In this document: positions 16,920 through 24,991 of the stretch, one piece after another
Position numbering within the stretch: the stretch's first letter is position 1
How the letters are laid out: every line of letters starts with the position of its first letter
Assembly: GCA_016744755.1 (NCBI GenBank)
Contig: JADGDT010000025.1
Location: forward strand, 1-35,401
Origin: Ichthyobacteriaceae bacterium
GTDB taxonomy: Bacteria; Bacteroidota; Bacteroidia; Flavobacteriales; JADGDT01
Direction of reading: 5' to 3'
Length of the DNA stretch: 35,401 bases
Translations under genes and position numbers: made by a program
Notes under the pieces: generated by a model
The model's input: only the letters and a program-made list of their open reading frames with translations
Told to the model about the DNA's origin: nothing
The model's database searches: none

Positions 16920-17954
16920 ATGATAGTAAGAGTAAGTATAGCTGAATATTTAGAGATACGTGATGAGGTTGCTGTTGTCGACGTTCGTTCTCCCGCAGAA
17001 TACGAAAAAGGACACATCCCTGGTGCCCATAGTGTACCGCTGTTCGACAACGAAGAGCGTGCAATTATTGGAACTATTTACAAGCAACAATCAAAGGAAG
17101 CCGCCATAACTCGCGGTTACGATTTTGTAAATCCTAAACTAGATTGGTATATTTCTGAATCTGAAAAAGTTTCTCCAAATAAAATTATTGCTATTCATTG
17201 TTGGCGTGGAGGTATGCGTAGCGGATCTTTTGCTCAACACCTTAGCGACAATGGTTTCGATAAAGTTTATGTAATTGAGGGAGGTTATAAGGCTTTCAGG
17301 AATTATACGTTTTCATTTTTCGAAAAAGATTTTAAGCTAATTATTTTAGGTGGTTACACCGGAAGTGGAAAAACAGAAATTCTACTAGAAATAGAAAAAA
17401 CAAAAGAGCAGGTAATTGACTTAGAAGGCTTGGCACATCACAAAGGTTCTGCCTTTGGTGGTATTGGTCAAGGAGAACAGCCATCTGTAGAGCATTTTCA
17501 GAATACATTATTTATGGAAATGTACTTTATGGATATCAATAAAAGCATTTGGTTTGAAGATGAAAGTTTGAATATTGGTAGGGTAGTCATTCCTAAAACT
17601 CTATTTAATCAAATGAGATTACAAATGGTATATTTTATAGATATACCTCGAATTGAAAGGGCTAAGTTTTTAACCACAACATATGGTATTCACGATAAAG
17701 AAAATCTCAAATTTTCGGTTGATAGAATATCTAAAAGGTTAGGTCCTCTGAATACCAAAATATCCTTAGAAGCCATAGATAAGGGAGATTTATTAACCGT
17801 AGCCGAATTGACTTTACTTTATTACGATAAGTCGTATGCAAGAGGGGTAGCTACAAGGGAATCATCAATGATAACAAGAATAGAATTAGAAAAAGTTGAT
17901 CACAAAACTAATGCTGAAAAGCTGATGAAGTTTGTTTGTGACTTGAATAAATAA
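16920..17954 (+). CDS. mnmH: tRNA 2-selenouridine synthase (SelU/YbbB)
   Basis: A 344-residue enzyme that replaces sulfur by selenium at the wobble 2-thiouridine of Lys, Glu and Gln tRNAs, via a geranylated intermediate, using selenophosphate. The rhodanese domain (1-130) carries VVDVRSPAEYEKGHIPGA and the active-site loop HCWRGGMRSG with Cys94. The second domain holds a P-loop GYTGSGKT (145-152) and the segment FGGIGQGEQPS. Length matches the family. selD, which makes its selenium donor, follows 138 bases downstream on the same strand. Confidence 0.95.
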   Translation: MIVRVSIAEYLEIRDEVAVVDVRSPAEYEKGHIPGAHSVPLFDNEERAIIGTIYKQQSKEAAITRGYDFVNPKLDWYISESEKVSPNKIIAIHCWRGGMRSGSFAQHLSDNGFDKVYVIEGGYKAFRNYTFSFFEKDFKLIILGGYTGSGKTEILLEIEKTKEQVIDLEGLAHHKGSAFGGIGQGEQPSVEHFQNTLFMEMYFMDINKSIWFEDESLNIGRVVIPKTLFNQMRLQMVYFIDIPRIERAKFLTTTYGIHDKENLKFSVDRISKRLGPLNTKISLEAIDKGDLLTVAELTLLYYDKSYARGVATRESSMITRIELEKVDHKTNAEKLMKFVCDLNK

Positions 17955-17960
17955 TATACT

Positions 17961-18003
17961 CGTCATTCTGAACGGAGTTTTTACGGGGTCGAAGAATATC
18001 CTG
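17961..18003. repeat. Dispersed repeat fragment between mnmH and selD
   Basis: CGTCATTCTGAACGGAG followed by GTCGAAGAATATCC. It resembles the GTCGAAGTATCT part of the repeat at 15380-15600 and a non-coding repeat common between Bacteroidota genes. Confidence 0.5.
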
Positions 18004-18092
18004 AATACATAAAAGTACATTCGAGTTGCGAAATTTATCAATGCTATTTACCTAATAGATAAGACGATATTTTTTAAATTAAGATAATAAAA

Positions 18093-19145
18093 ATGAAAGA
18101 TTCAATCAAAGAAATAAAAATGACTAGTTACAGTCATGGTGCTGGATGTGGATGTAAGATTTCGCCAAAGGCACTAACAACAATTCTCAAAACAAATATT
18201 ATTCCTGTAGGAACTGAAAACCTTATTGTCGGAAACGACACTCGAGATGATGCTGCAGTTTACGATATAGGAAATGGAAAAGGAATAATTAGTACAACTG
18301 ATTTCTTTCTGCCAATAGTTGACGATCCTTTTAATTTTGGAAAAATCGCTGCTGCAAATGCAATTAGCGATATTTATGCTATGGGAGGTAAGCCTATAAT
18401 GGCAATCGCTATTTTGGGTTGGCCTATCGATAAGCTTTCAAATGAGATAGCAAATACCGTTCTTGAAGGCGGTAGAGCAATTTGCAAAGAAGCTGGTATC
18501 CCTTTAGCTGGTGGTCATAGTATCGATAACCCTGAACCAATTTTTGGACTAGCAGTAACAGGAATTGTTGATTTAGACAAATTAAGACGTAACGATGATG
18601 CTAAAGCAGGAAGTGTTTTGTTCCTAACTAAACCCCTTGGTGTTGGTATTTTAGCAACAGCTCAAAAGAATGGTAAAATTCTACCTGAGCATGCTGATAT
18701 TGCTCCAGATTCGATGATGAAACTTAATAATGTTGGTGATAGATTATCGGAAATCGAAGGAATTACAGCGATGACAGATGTTACTGGTTTTGGTCTTTTA
18801 GGTCATTTACTTGAGGTTTGCGAAGGGAGTAATTTATCTGCTGAACTTAATTACGAGAAAATCCCTGTTTTTGATCCTGTAGAATTTTATATAGAGAATG
18901 GTAGCGTACCAGGTGGTACAAAACGTAATTGGGAGAGTTATGGCGATAAAGTTGAGCTACCTAACAACAAGCCAAATGCACAGAATATTCTTTGTGACGC
19001 TCAAACAAGTGGAGGTTTATTAATTGCTGTAAGTAAAGACAAGGCCAATGAAGTAAAAGAAATACTTGAAGAAGAAGGTCTTTACAGTGAAGTGATAGGT
19101 TCTTTATCGGAATATAAAGAAGGTAAACATATTTTGGTTAAGTAA
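18093..19145 (+). CDS. selD: Selenide, water dikinase (selenophosphate synthetase)
   Basis: A 350-residue AIR-synthase-fold kinase making selenophosphate from selenide and ATP. The N-terminal catalytic loop HGAGCGCK has Cys19 (equivalent to E. coli Cys17; cysteine, not selenocysteine) and Lys22. The metal/ATP-binding segments [22 protein letters not shown] and AGGHSID are present, as is the C-terminal DAQTSGGLL. No selA or selB lies nearby, and mnmH is directly upstream, so selenium here probably goes to tRNA. A perfect terminator palindrome follows 32 bases downstream. Confidence 0.97.
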   Translation: MKDSIKEIKMTSYSHGAGCGCKISPKALTTILKTNIIPVGTENLIVGNDTRDDAAVYDIGNGKGIISTTDFFLPIVDDPFNFGKIAAANAISDIYAMGGKPIMAIAILGWPIDKLSNEIANTVLEGGRAICKEAGIPLAGGHSIDNPEPIFGLAVTGIVDLDKLRRNDDAKAGSVLFLTKPLGVGILATAQKNGKILPEHADIAPDSMMKLNNVGDRLSEIEGITAMTDVTGFGLLGHLLEVCEGSNLSAELNYEKIPVFDPVEFYIENGSVPGGTKRNWESYGDKVELPNNKPNAQNILCDAQTSGGLLIAVSKDKANEVKEILEEEGLYSEVIGSLSEYKEGKHILVK

Positions 19146-19177
19146 ATTTACTCCGTTTTAAACAATATATATCACTT

Positions 19178-19213
19178 AAAAAAGAGATTAAACAGCTGTT
19201 TAATCTCTTTTTT
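19178..19213 (+). terminator. Intrinsic terminator after selD
   Basis: A perfect 36-base palindrome centred between 19195 and 19196 (core GAGATTAAACAG/CTGTTTAATCTC) ending in a run of T. An A run on the left makes it potentially bidirectional. Confidence 0.88.
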
Positions 19214-19308
19214 TATGGTTTTTAAAACCCGAATTATCCTAGTAACAACCTACCAGTAAACACGATAATAAAACTAAATATATTGTTGTAATAAATATTT
19301 TTGGACAT

Positions 19309-19336
19309 AAAAAAAGCCCATCACACATGATAGGCT
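19309..19336 (-). terminator. Terminator of the cold-shock gene cluster
   Basis: Stem AGCCcATCA / TGATaGGCT with one mismatch and a 4-base loop. On the - strand it is followed by seven T (19315-19309). It lies 28 bases after the last cold-shock gene. Confidence 0.7.
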
Positions 19337-19364
19337 ATTTTTTCAAAAAGATTAAAAGCTATAA

Positions 19365-19556
19365 TTAAATAACTTTTACATTTACTGCATTTAATCCTTT
19401 TTTACCTTCTTGTAGTTCGTATTCAACTGTGTCACCCTCACGGATTTCATCAACTAATCCTGATACGTGTACAAAATACTCTTTGTTTGAATCTTCATCA
19501 CTAATAAAACCGAAGCCTTTAGTGTCGTTGAAGAATTTTACTGTTCCTTTATTCAT
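19365..19556 (-). CDS. Cold-shock protein, copy 3 (distal)
   Basis: A 63-residue single OB-fold cold-shock domain that binds single-stranded RNA/DNA and melts mRNA structure. The RNP1 motif is KGFGFISDE and RNP2 is EYFVHVSGL. It differs from its two neighbours at only a handful of positions (DSN, YELQEGKK, final VKVI). It is the last of three tandem copies and the most divergent. A terminator follows directly. Confidence 0.95.
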   Translation of the reverse strand: MNKGTVKFFNDTKGFGFISDEDSNKEYFVHVSGLVDEIREGDTVEYELQEGKKGLNAVNVKVI

Positions 19557-19595
19557 CTTAAATAATTTTTTTTCAAAAAGATTAAAAAATTGTAA

Positions 19596-19787
19596 TTAAA
19601 CAACTTTTACATTTACTGCATTTAATCCTTTTCTACCTTCTTGTAGTTCGAATTCTACTGTGTCACCTTCACGGATTTCATCTACTAATCCTGATACGTG
19701 TACAAAATACTCTTTGTTTGCATCTTCATCACTAATAAAACCGAAGCCTTTAGTGTCGTTGAAGAATTTTACTGTTCCTTTATTCAT
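19596..19787 (-). CDS. Cold-shock protein, copy 2 (middle)
   Basis: A 63-residue cold-shock domain with RNP1 KGFGFISDE and RNP2 EYFVHVSGL. It differs from copy 1 by a single residue (DAN versus EAN at about residue 22-24). The 38-base spacers on both sides are nearly identical and A/T-rich, showing recent tandem duplication. It is probably co-transcribed with both neighbours. Confidence 0.95.
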   Translation of the reverse strand: MNKGTVKFFNDTKGFGFISDEDANKEYFVHVSGLVDEIREGDTVEFELQEGRKGLNAVNVKVV

Positions 19788-19825
19788 CTTAAATAATTTT
19801 TTTCAAAAAGATTAAAAAATTGTAA

Positions 19826-20017
19826 TTAAACAACTTTTACATTTACTGCATTTAATCCTTTTCTACCTTCTTGTAGTTCGAATTCTACTGTGTCACCTTC
19901 ACGGATTTCATCAACTAATCCTGATACGTGTACGAAATACTCTTTGTTTGCTTCTTCATCACTGATAAAACCGAAGCCTTTAGTGTCGTTGAAGAATTTT
20001 ACTGTTCCTTTATTCAT
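19826..20017 (-). CDS. Cold-shock protein, copy 1 (promoter-proximal)
   Basis: A 63-residue cold-shock domain protein with RNP1 KGFGFISDE and RNP2 EYFVHVSGL. It is the first of three tandem copies and follows a TATATTTG -7 box at 20056-20049, so its leader is only about 25 bases, with no room for a long cold-sensing leader like that of E. coli cspA. The three copies may simply raise gene dosage. Confidence 0.95.
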   Translation of the reverse strand: MNKGTVKFFNDTKGFGFISDEEANKEYFVHVSGLVDEIREGDTVEFELQEGRKGLNAVNVKVV

Positions 20018-20048
20018 CTTAATAATAGTATAATATAATAATAAGTGG

Positions 20049-20056
20049 CAAATATA
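20049..20056 (-). promoter_or_regulatory. -7 box of the cold-shock cluster
   Basis: TATATTTG on the - strand, an exact TAnnTTTG match. The -33 position, 19 bases upstream, reads TATG instead of TTTG. Confidence 0.55.
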
Positions 20057-20149
20057 TGTCTAAAAGCTATTACTACATAATAAATGTGTAAATAATTTCA
20101 AATAACCTGATATACACTGTAAATCAAAGGATTAACACCATTAATTATA

Positions 20150-22351
20150 TTAATTCTTACGAGCATTTACCAATTCTAATTGATCTAATGCCACATACAT
20201 AGTGAAAGTTCCATAGTTTAAGATCGCTTTTTTCTTTTCAATTTTCTCAATAGTTCCGTATGCCATTCCCCCAGAAACACGTGCAGTATCACCTATTTTA
20301 AGATTGTGTTTTAGCTTTTGAGGATTTATTTCTTCTTCTTTTATCCTTATTTCTTCCTGTTTCTTTTTAGTTTCTCGTATTTCTACAACCTTCTTCTGCA
20401 TTTCTTCAACAACCTTCTTTTCTTTCTTTTTATTGTCAACTACCTTCTTTTTTGTGATTTTTGATGATTTTTGTTTTTCGCGTTTCTTAGAGTTCTCTAC
20501 TTCTACTATTTTTAATGTTTCAGTGAAAAGTTTCTTCTTGTTAGGTATTCTGAAATAATCTTCGGCTACAGAACTAAGCTTTTTCCCAAGAGCTATAATT
20601 TTTGCTTGAGAATCAAACTGAATTTGATAGTCTTCCAATTTTTGAGAAATTTTACCGTTAATATCCTCGTACTTCTTCTTTTGCTCCGAAGCTTTCATCT
20701 CTTTAGATGCTAAGCTTGTAGTTGTAGTTTCTAGTTTCGAACGTTCTTTTTGTAGTTTAGCTATGGTTTTATCTAAGCGTACATTTTCCTGCCTAACCTT
20801 CTTTTTAGCACGATTTATTAAACTATAAGGAATACCGTTTTTCTGAGCAACTTCGAAAGTGAAAGAACTACCAGCTTGCCCTACATTAAGAATGTAAAGA
20901 GGCTCAAGAGTTTTTTCGTTGAAAAGCATATTAGCATTCAATGCTTCATCTAATTCTTCTACTTTAACTTTTATATTAGTGTAGTGAGTTGTGATTACTC
21001 CAAATGCACCCTTTTCGTAAAACTCTTCTAAAAAAACTTCTGCTAATGCACCTCCAAGTTCAGGATCAGATCCTGTACCAAATTCATCAATCAAGAATAG
21101 AGTGTCTTTGTTTACATTCCGCAAAAAATGATTCATGTTTTTTAATCGGTATGAATAAGTACTCAAATGATTTTCTATTGATTGATTATCTCCAATATCG
21201 GTAAGTATTTTACGGAAAAAACACATTGACGAACGTTCGTGAACAGGGACTAAAATACCACTTTGTAACATTACCTGTATAAGTCCAAGAGTTTTAAGAG
21301 TAATACTTTTACCACCTGCATTAGGTCCTGAAATAACAATAATTCTTTGCTCTGCGTTTATAGCTATACTTTGTGGCACTGTTACATTCTTTTCTGCTAG
21401 GTTATTCTTATAAAGTATAGGATGGTAAGCATCTACCAAATCCATTTTCTTATCTGAATTTATCTTTGGTAAACACGCATTAATTTCTTGTGCATATCTC
21501 GATTTTGCCCTAAGTATATCTAACTCTGTTAAGAGAATCTGATAGTTTTTAAGTAATTCTCTGTGAGGCCTAAGTAAATCTGTTAGTAATTTTAGTATTC
21601 GTACAATTTCCTGTCTCTCTTCATATTCCAATGATGCGAGTTCTCGTGTTAACTTTAGTACGGCATCAGGCTCAATAAAAACTATACTACCTGTACGAGA
21701 AGTTCCCAACATATTCCCAACTACCTTCTTGCGGTATTGTGCAGATACTGCAAGAACTCTTTTATGTTCGATTACCGATTCTCTAATATCATCTAAATAA
21801 CCCAACTGAGAATTACGAGAAAGTGCTTTTTGGAAATTCTGATTTATCCCCTTTTTCACCTCATTCATTTCTTTTCTGATAGAACGAAGTGCTTTTGTAG
21901 CATTATCTTTCAGCTCGCCAAACCTATTGAATACGGTGTAAACAGCTTCACTTATGTCCTTAGTAAAATAAACATCTTCGGTCTTCAATTTTAAGGAAGG
22001 GTAGTAATCTTTAAATTTATCGAAGAACTTTATCAACTCATTTACTGTTTCCGAAATTGATGCTAAATTCAAATATGACTTTTCTTCCAAGAAGGTGTTT
22101 TCTATTGCTAAAAGCTTGATGTCGTTTGATATTTCCTCGAAATCGTGATTAGGAATTCTGTTTTCATTAGAAAATGAAGCCAAATATTCATCAGTTTGCT
22201 TAAGAACTAGAATTAATTCTTCCTCCTCTTTAAAAGGTTTTATCTTCTTAGATTCTTCCTTGCCAAGCTCCGAATTACAAAGTGTAGATATGTAATCGCT
22301 TACTTGATCAAATTCTAAATCCTTTAATATTTTTGGTGATATTTTGTTCAT
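20150..22351 (-). CDS. mutS2: MutS2-family ATPase without Smr domain
   Basis: A 733-residue MutS-like ATPase. A helical core/clamp region (1-290) is followed by the ATPase domain with Walker A GPNAGGKS (about 343-350), Walker B LFLIDEFGTGSDP and the TTHYTNIK segment. A long Lys/Glu-rich coiled coil follows (about 515-685). The protein ends with a KOW-like module (LKIGDTARVSGG onward). MutS2 of Firmicutes continues into an Smr nuclease domain; here the protein stops after KOW, so it has no nuclease of its own. Known MutS2 roles are suppression of recombination and rescue of collided ribosomes. Shortened forms may be normal in Bacteroidota, which I cannot check here. Confidence 0.92.
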   Translation of the reverse strand: MNKISPKILKDLEFDQVSDYISTLCNSELGKEESKKIKPFKEEEELILVLKQTDEYLASFSNENRIPNHDFEEISNDIKLLAIENTFLEEKSYLNLASISETVNELIKFFDKFKDYYPSLKLKTEDVYFTKDISEAVYTVFNRFGELKDNATKALRSIRKEMNEVKKGINQNFQKALSRNSQLGYLDDIRESVIEHKRVLAVSAQYRKKVVGNMLGTSRTGSIVFIEPDAVLKLTRELASLEYEERQEIVRILKLLTDLLRPHRELLKNYQILLTELDILRAKSRYAQEINACLPKINSDKKMDLVDAYHPILYKNNLAEKNVTVPQSIAINAEQRIIVISGPNAGGKSITLKTLGLIQVMLQSGILVPVHERSSMCFFRKILTDIGDNQSIENHLSTYSYRLKNMNHFLRNVNKDTLFLIDEFGTGSDPELGGALAEVFLEEFYEKGAFGVITTHYTNIKVKVEELDEALNANMLFNEKTLEPLYILNVGQAGSSFTFEVAQKNGIPYSLINRAKKKVRQENVRLDKTIAKLQKERSKLETTTTSLASKEMKASEQKKKYEDINGKISQKLEDYQIQFDSQAKIIALGKKLSSVAEDYFRIPNKKKLFTETLKIVEVENSKKREKQKSSKITKKKVVDNKKKEKKVVEEMQKKVVEIRETKKKQEEIRIKEEEINPQKLKHNLKIGDTARVSGGMAYGTIEKIEKKKAILNYGTFTMYVALDQLELVNARKN

Positions 22352-22679
22352 TTCAAATAATTATTAACAAAAACTTGGCTTAAAGTACAGTTAATAGTTG
22401 TAGTACCTTAGTCTTATTACTGATAATATGACTGTAACACAATTTAAGTCTTAGCTTTTAAGTGGTGCAAATTTAGACTAATACTTTGTATTGGAAAATT
22501 TTATGCATCAATGATTTTTTTTGAATTCGTAATAGAGTCTAGCTAGGTTTATGAGAGAAATTAGAGAGAGTATATTATTTCTTCTTTAATCTTTGACATA
22601 ACCAATAAAAGACAAACTTATCTTTTATAGTGTTTTTTAATGACCTAAATTGCAACCGAATTTTAAACGACAAATTAAT
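22352..22679. other. Divergent intergenic region mutS2 / FmdE-like gene
   Basis: A 328-base A/T-rich gap holding a good -7 box for mutS2 (22468-22475). Toward the right gene I see only TTTG at 22592-22595 with TATCTTTT 23 bases later, a poor promoter. No gene or RNA is recognised. Confidence 0.5.
22468..22475 (-). promoter_or_regulatory. -7 box of mutS2
   Basis: TAAATTTG on the - strand fits TAnnTTTG. The -33 position, 19 bases upstream, reads close to TTTG (TTTC or TTTT). It implies a leader of about 110 bases. Confidence 0.45.
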
Positions 22680-23288
22680 ATGCAATATCCAGAGTTTTAT
22701 AAGGAAGTAAAAACTATAACAATGTTCGATCCTCTTTCTGAGGTATTAGGAAGTTTCGAAAAAGGAATAATCACATTTAATTATATTGATGTTGTAAAGT
22801 CGGCAGGACATAGCTGTCCAACAGTAGGTGGAGCCTACTTGATGACGTACAGGGCTCTAGACACTTTATATGGTGATAAAGTTCCGGTGAGAGGAAACAT
22901 AAAAGTAGAGTTTAAAGAAAGTGAAACAGAAGGTGTTGCAGGAGTTATTGGTAATGTGATTTCTAATATTACAGGAGCTACAAAAATAACTGGTTTTAAA
23001 GGTTTAGCAGGTAAGTTTGCTAGACATAGCCTTATGGATTTTGATACTCAAATACCTTCTAGTGCTAGATTTACAAGAATAGACAATGGTGACTCTGTTG
23101 ATGTTTTTTACAATCCATCTATGATAGTAGGACACCCCAACACTCAATCATTAATGCAAAAGGTGATGATGGGAGAAGCAAGCTCAAAAGAGAAATTAGA
23201 GTTTGGCAAGTTGTGGCAAGAACGTGTAAAATCAATTTTGGTTGATAATTGTAATAATGAAAAAGTAGTGAAGGTGGTTAAATTATAA
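22680..23288 (+). CDS. FmdE-like protein
   Basis: A 202-residue soluble protein with AGHSCPTVGGAYLM (residues 42-55), the histidine/cysteine motif of the FmdE family (subunit E of formylmethanofuran dehydrogenase and its many bacterial relatives). IRGN-type and GVAGVIGNVISNITGA segments follow, then FKGLAGKFARHSL. Bacteria without methanogenesis carry such stand-alone proteins; His44 and Cys46 may bind a metal. Start: ATG at 22680; a TTG ten codons upstream is possible but has no better leader. It is a single gene divergent from mutS2. The biochemical role is not known to me. Confidence 0.7.
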   Translation: MQYPEFYKEVKTITMFDPLSEVLGSFEKGIITFNYIDVVKSAGHSCPTVGGAYLMTYRALDTLYGDKVPVRGNIKVEFKESETEGVAGVIGNVISNITGATKITGFKGLAGKFARHSLMDFDTQIPSSARFTRIDNGDSVDVFYNPSMIVGHPNTQSLMQKVMMGEASSKEKLEFGKLWQERVKSILVDNCNNEKVVKVVKL

Positions 23289-23684
23289 ATAAACAGACTG
23301 TATCTTAGTTATTTGCGTCTCCTAAAAATTCAATTACTTGTCTTTAAAAAATGTCTTAATTTTAGATGATAAGTTTTATCTTTACTTGAAGTAATTACAA
23401 TGATTAGACTAGCTACCCCACCTAATCTTAATACTTTTGTGTTTTTTTAGGTTACTAATTGTCTACATCTAATTTGACAATTGACCCCAAAACAGAATAA
23501 GTGCCCTGATTTTGTGTGATACCTGTTTGTGTATGAAGCGTTGGGTATTTCGAAGCACTTCATTTTCAATTTACCGCAAATTTTATTTATACCTAAAATT
23601 TTTATTTAACCACTTATTGCCCAATGATTTATACACATTGTTGTGTTTTCGTACTTTATTTTCCATTCTGCTGATAGCGTTGGC
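23289..23684. other. Gene-free left flank of the restriction-modification island
   Basis: 396 A/T-rich bases without a convincing gene (a 79-codon + frame here overlaps the cassette end and looks spurious). It holds GATTAG/CTAATC symmetry near 23402-23430 and, at 23639-23654, TGTTGTGTTTTCGTAC, which returns inverted at the other side of the island (30315-30329). Confidence 0.5.
23639..23654 (+). repeat. Left arm of island-flanking inverted repeat
   Basis: TGTTGTGTTTTCGTAC. Its reverse complement matches GTACGAAACACAACA at 30315-30329 except for one A of a run. The pair brackets the restriction-modification genes. Confidence 0.4.
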
Positions 23685-24755
23685 TTACATTGGTTTTATC
23701 ATTTTTTCAATAAATTCAATTTCCGTTTTACTTAATTTATATTTTTCATAAAGTTGTTGGTCAATTTCTTCAATTGATTTACTCCAATCAATGTCAGGTT
23801 CAGAATGAAAATCTTGAAGAGGAACAAACTTGTATGTCTTTGAAGTTCCGTGTTGGCTTACTTTCGGTAAGCTATGCATAAACCTTGTAAATTTAGTAAA
23901 ACAATAGTTTACTAAATTACTAGCTGATCCTTTGTTTAAGTCTAAATCAGCTCCTATTACAATATATGTTTCAGTACTTATTGTATTAGGTTTACCGACA
24001 AATGCATTCAAATTATCATCGTTTAACTCTGTTCCAATATTGTTAGCATATGGTACAAATACTTTGAATTTATCAATCCAATTAGTGTTTTTAGTTATAT
24101 CCTCTTTATTCAAGTATCCGACTTGTTTTCCTCTACCATAACACAAAATCGGTGAGGTTAATCCTTTTTTTGAGGGTCTAAAGATGGACTGATTTTTAAC
24201 AATATTCCCCTCTAGTCCAAAAGGTTTTCTAGAAGATATAATATTCTCAAAAGATTCAAATTTTTCATTTGTTTTAACCTTTTTAATTATATCAACAGCA
24301 ATACCGTGTCGAATAAGAATATCAGAATCTTCTGTTTTTAAACTTCTTAAATTTTGAGATGGGTTTAAATTATCAGCATAAGTAAATACCTTTGTCAAGA
24401 CATCACTGTTATCGTAATTTTTATCTCTTAAGAAAAAGCAAATACCTCCTCTATTGTTTGTATTAGGGAAAATTATATCAGGATTTAAAAAGTCGTGTAG
24501 CTCTGAAATATTTCTATCATTTAACATTTGGTCTCTAAATGTATCTAATCCTTTTCCACCAGCATACCACCTTGTTGGCATAATTATACAGGTAAAGTTA
24601 GGGTCTAATTGTTTTGCAATATTTACAAAGTGGTTGTAAATTGGCTTAGCACTAGCCTGAGCACCGCCATCACTTTCTTGATATGGTGGATTACCAACAA
24701 TTACATTAAATTTCATATCGTTGTTGTTAATTTTTATAGTTTCATCTTCAATCAA
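23685..24755 (-). pseudogene. Silent C-terminal methyltransferase/target-recognition cassette
   Basis: This frame encodes a second version of the C-terminus of the adjacent 24992-28939 gene. It contains the catalytic NPPY motif (24681-24692) and a complete target-recognition domain, but no SAM-binding motif I, helicase or nuclease. It stays open upstream to 24941, where an in-frame TGA ends it. No ATG lies before 24716 and no promoter is visible, so it is probably not expressed. The first part is identical in DNA to the main gene for 321 bases and the end is near-identical, while the recognition region between them is only about 60 percent identical in protein by eye. That fits a stored alternative specificity. 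A free-standing partial methyltransferase is less likely. Confidence 0.75.
23692..23753 (-). repeat. 3' direct repeat of TRD cassette, copy 1
   Basis: 62 bases identical to 24999-25060; similarity continues with few changes for another 40-50 bases. It encodes the shared C-terminus ending EFIEKMIKPM. Confidence 0.9.
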
Positions 24756-24914
24756 ATCGTTTTCTTTGATTAAATCGTAGGATGTGTAGTTTGATTCTAT
24801 ATTTTCAATTTCTAGTTCAAGTAGTTTGTAAACTTTTCTAGTAAACTCATAAGCAATCTTGGATGTTGGGATTGAGTAAAAATTGTTAGCTACATCTTGT
24901 CCAAACTTTTTATA
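24594..24914 (-). repeat. 5' direct repeat of TRD cassette, copy 1 (321 bp identical)
   Basis: Compared base by base with 25898-26218 (offset 1304): no difference over 321 bases. It covers NPPY and the upstream strand-helix. Beyond it, single mismatches appear at 24593 and after 24914. Confidence 0.95.
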
Positions 24915-24991
24915 TGTGGCATACTCTTTTGCAATTCTTGGTCAAGAGTTGGCTCGTGCGAATTACAAATGTATATGGCTTTTGCGTTGGA

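Larger units (their letters stand above)
19334..20017 (-). repeat. Three tandem cold-shock gene units of about 230 bp
   Basis: Gene starts are 230 and 231 bases apart, and both genes and spacers (TTTTTCAAAAAGATTAAAA core) are repeated with few changes. Confidence 0.9.

Noticed and set aside
16837-17064. 75-codon - strand frame opposite the start of mnmH
   Set aside because: Antisense shadow of a well-supported gene, with no promoter or family similarity.
22650-22679. TTG start for the FmdE-like gene
   Set aside because: The ten extra residues show no family features and the ATG at 22680 is adequate.
23535-23700. Integron attC-like site at GCGTTGGGT / GTTGGC words left of the cassette
   Set aside because: No matching left core and no integron-type paired structure could be traced, and no integrase is in the window; only the inverted flank repeat is kept.
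23512-23751. 79-codon + strand frame with hydrophobic content
   Set aside because: Runs into the antisense of the methyltransferase cassette end and has unusual Cys/Phe-rich composition expected from A/T-rich non-coding DNA.
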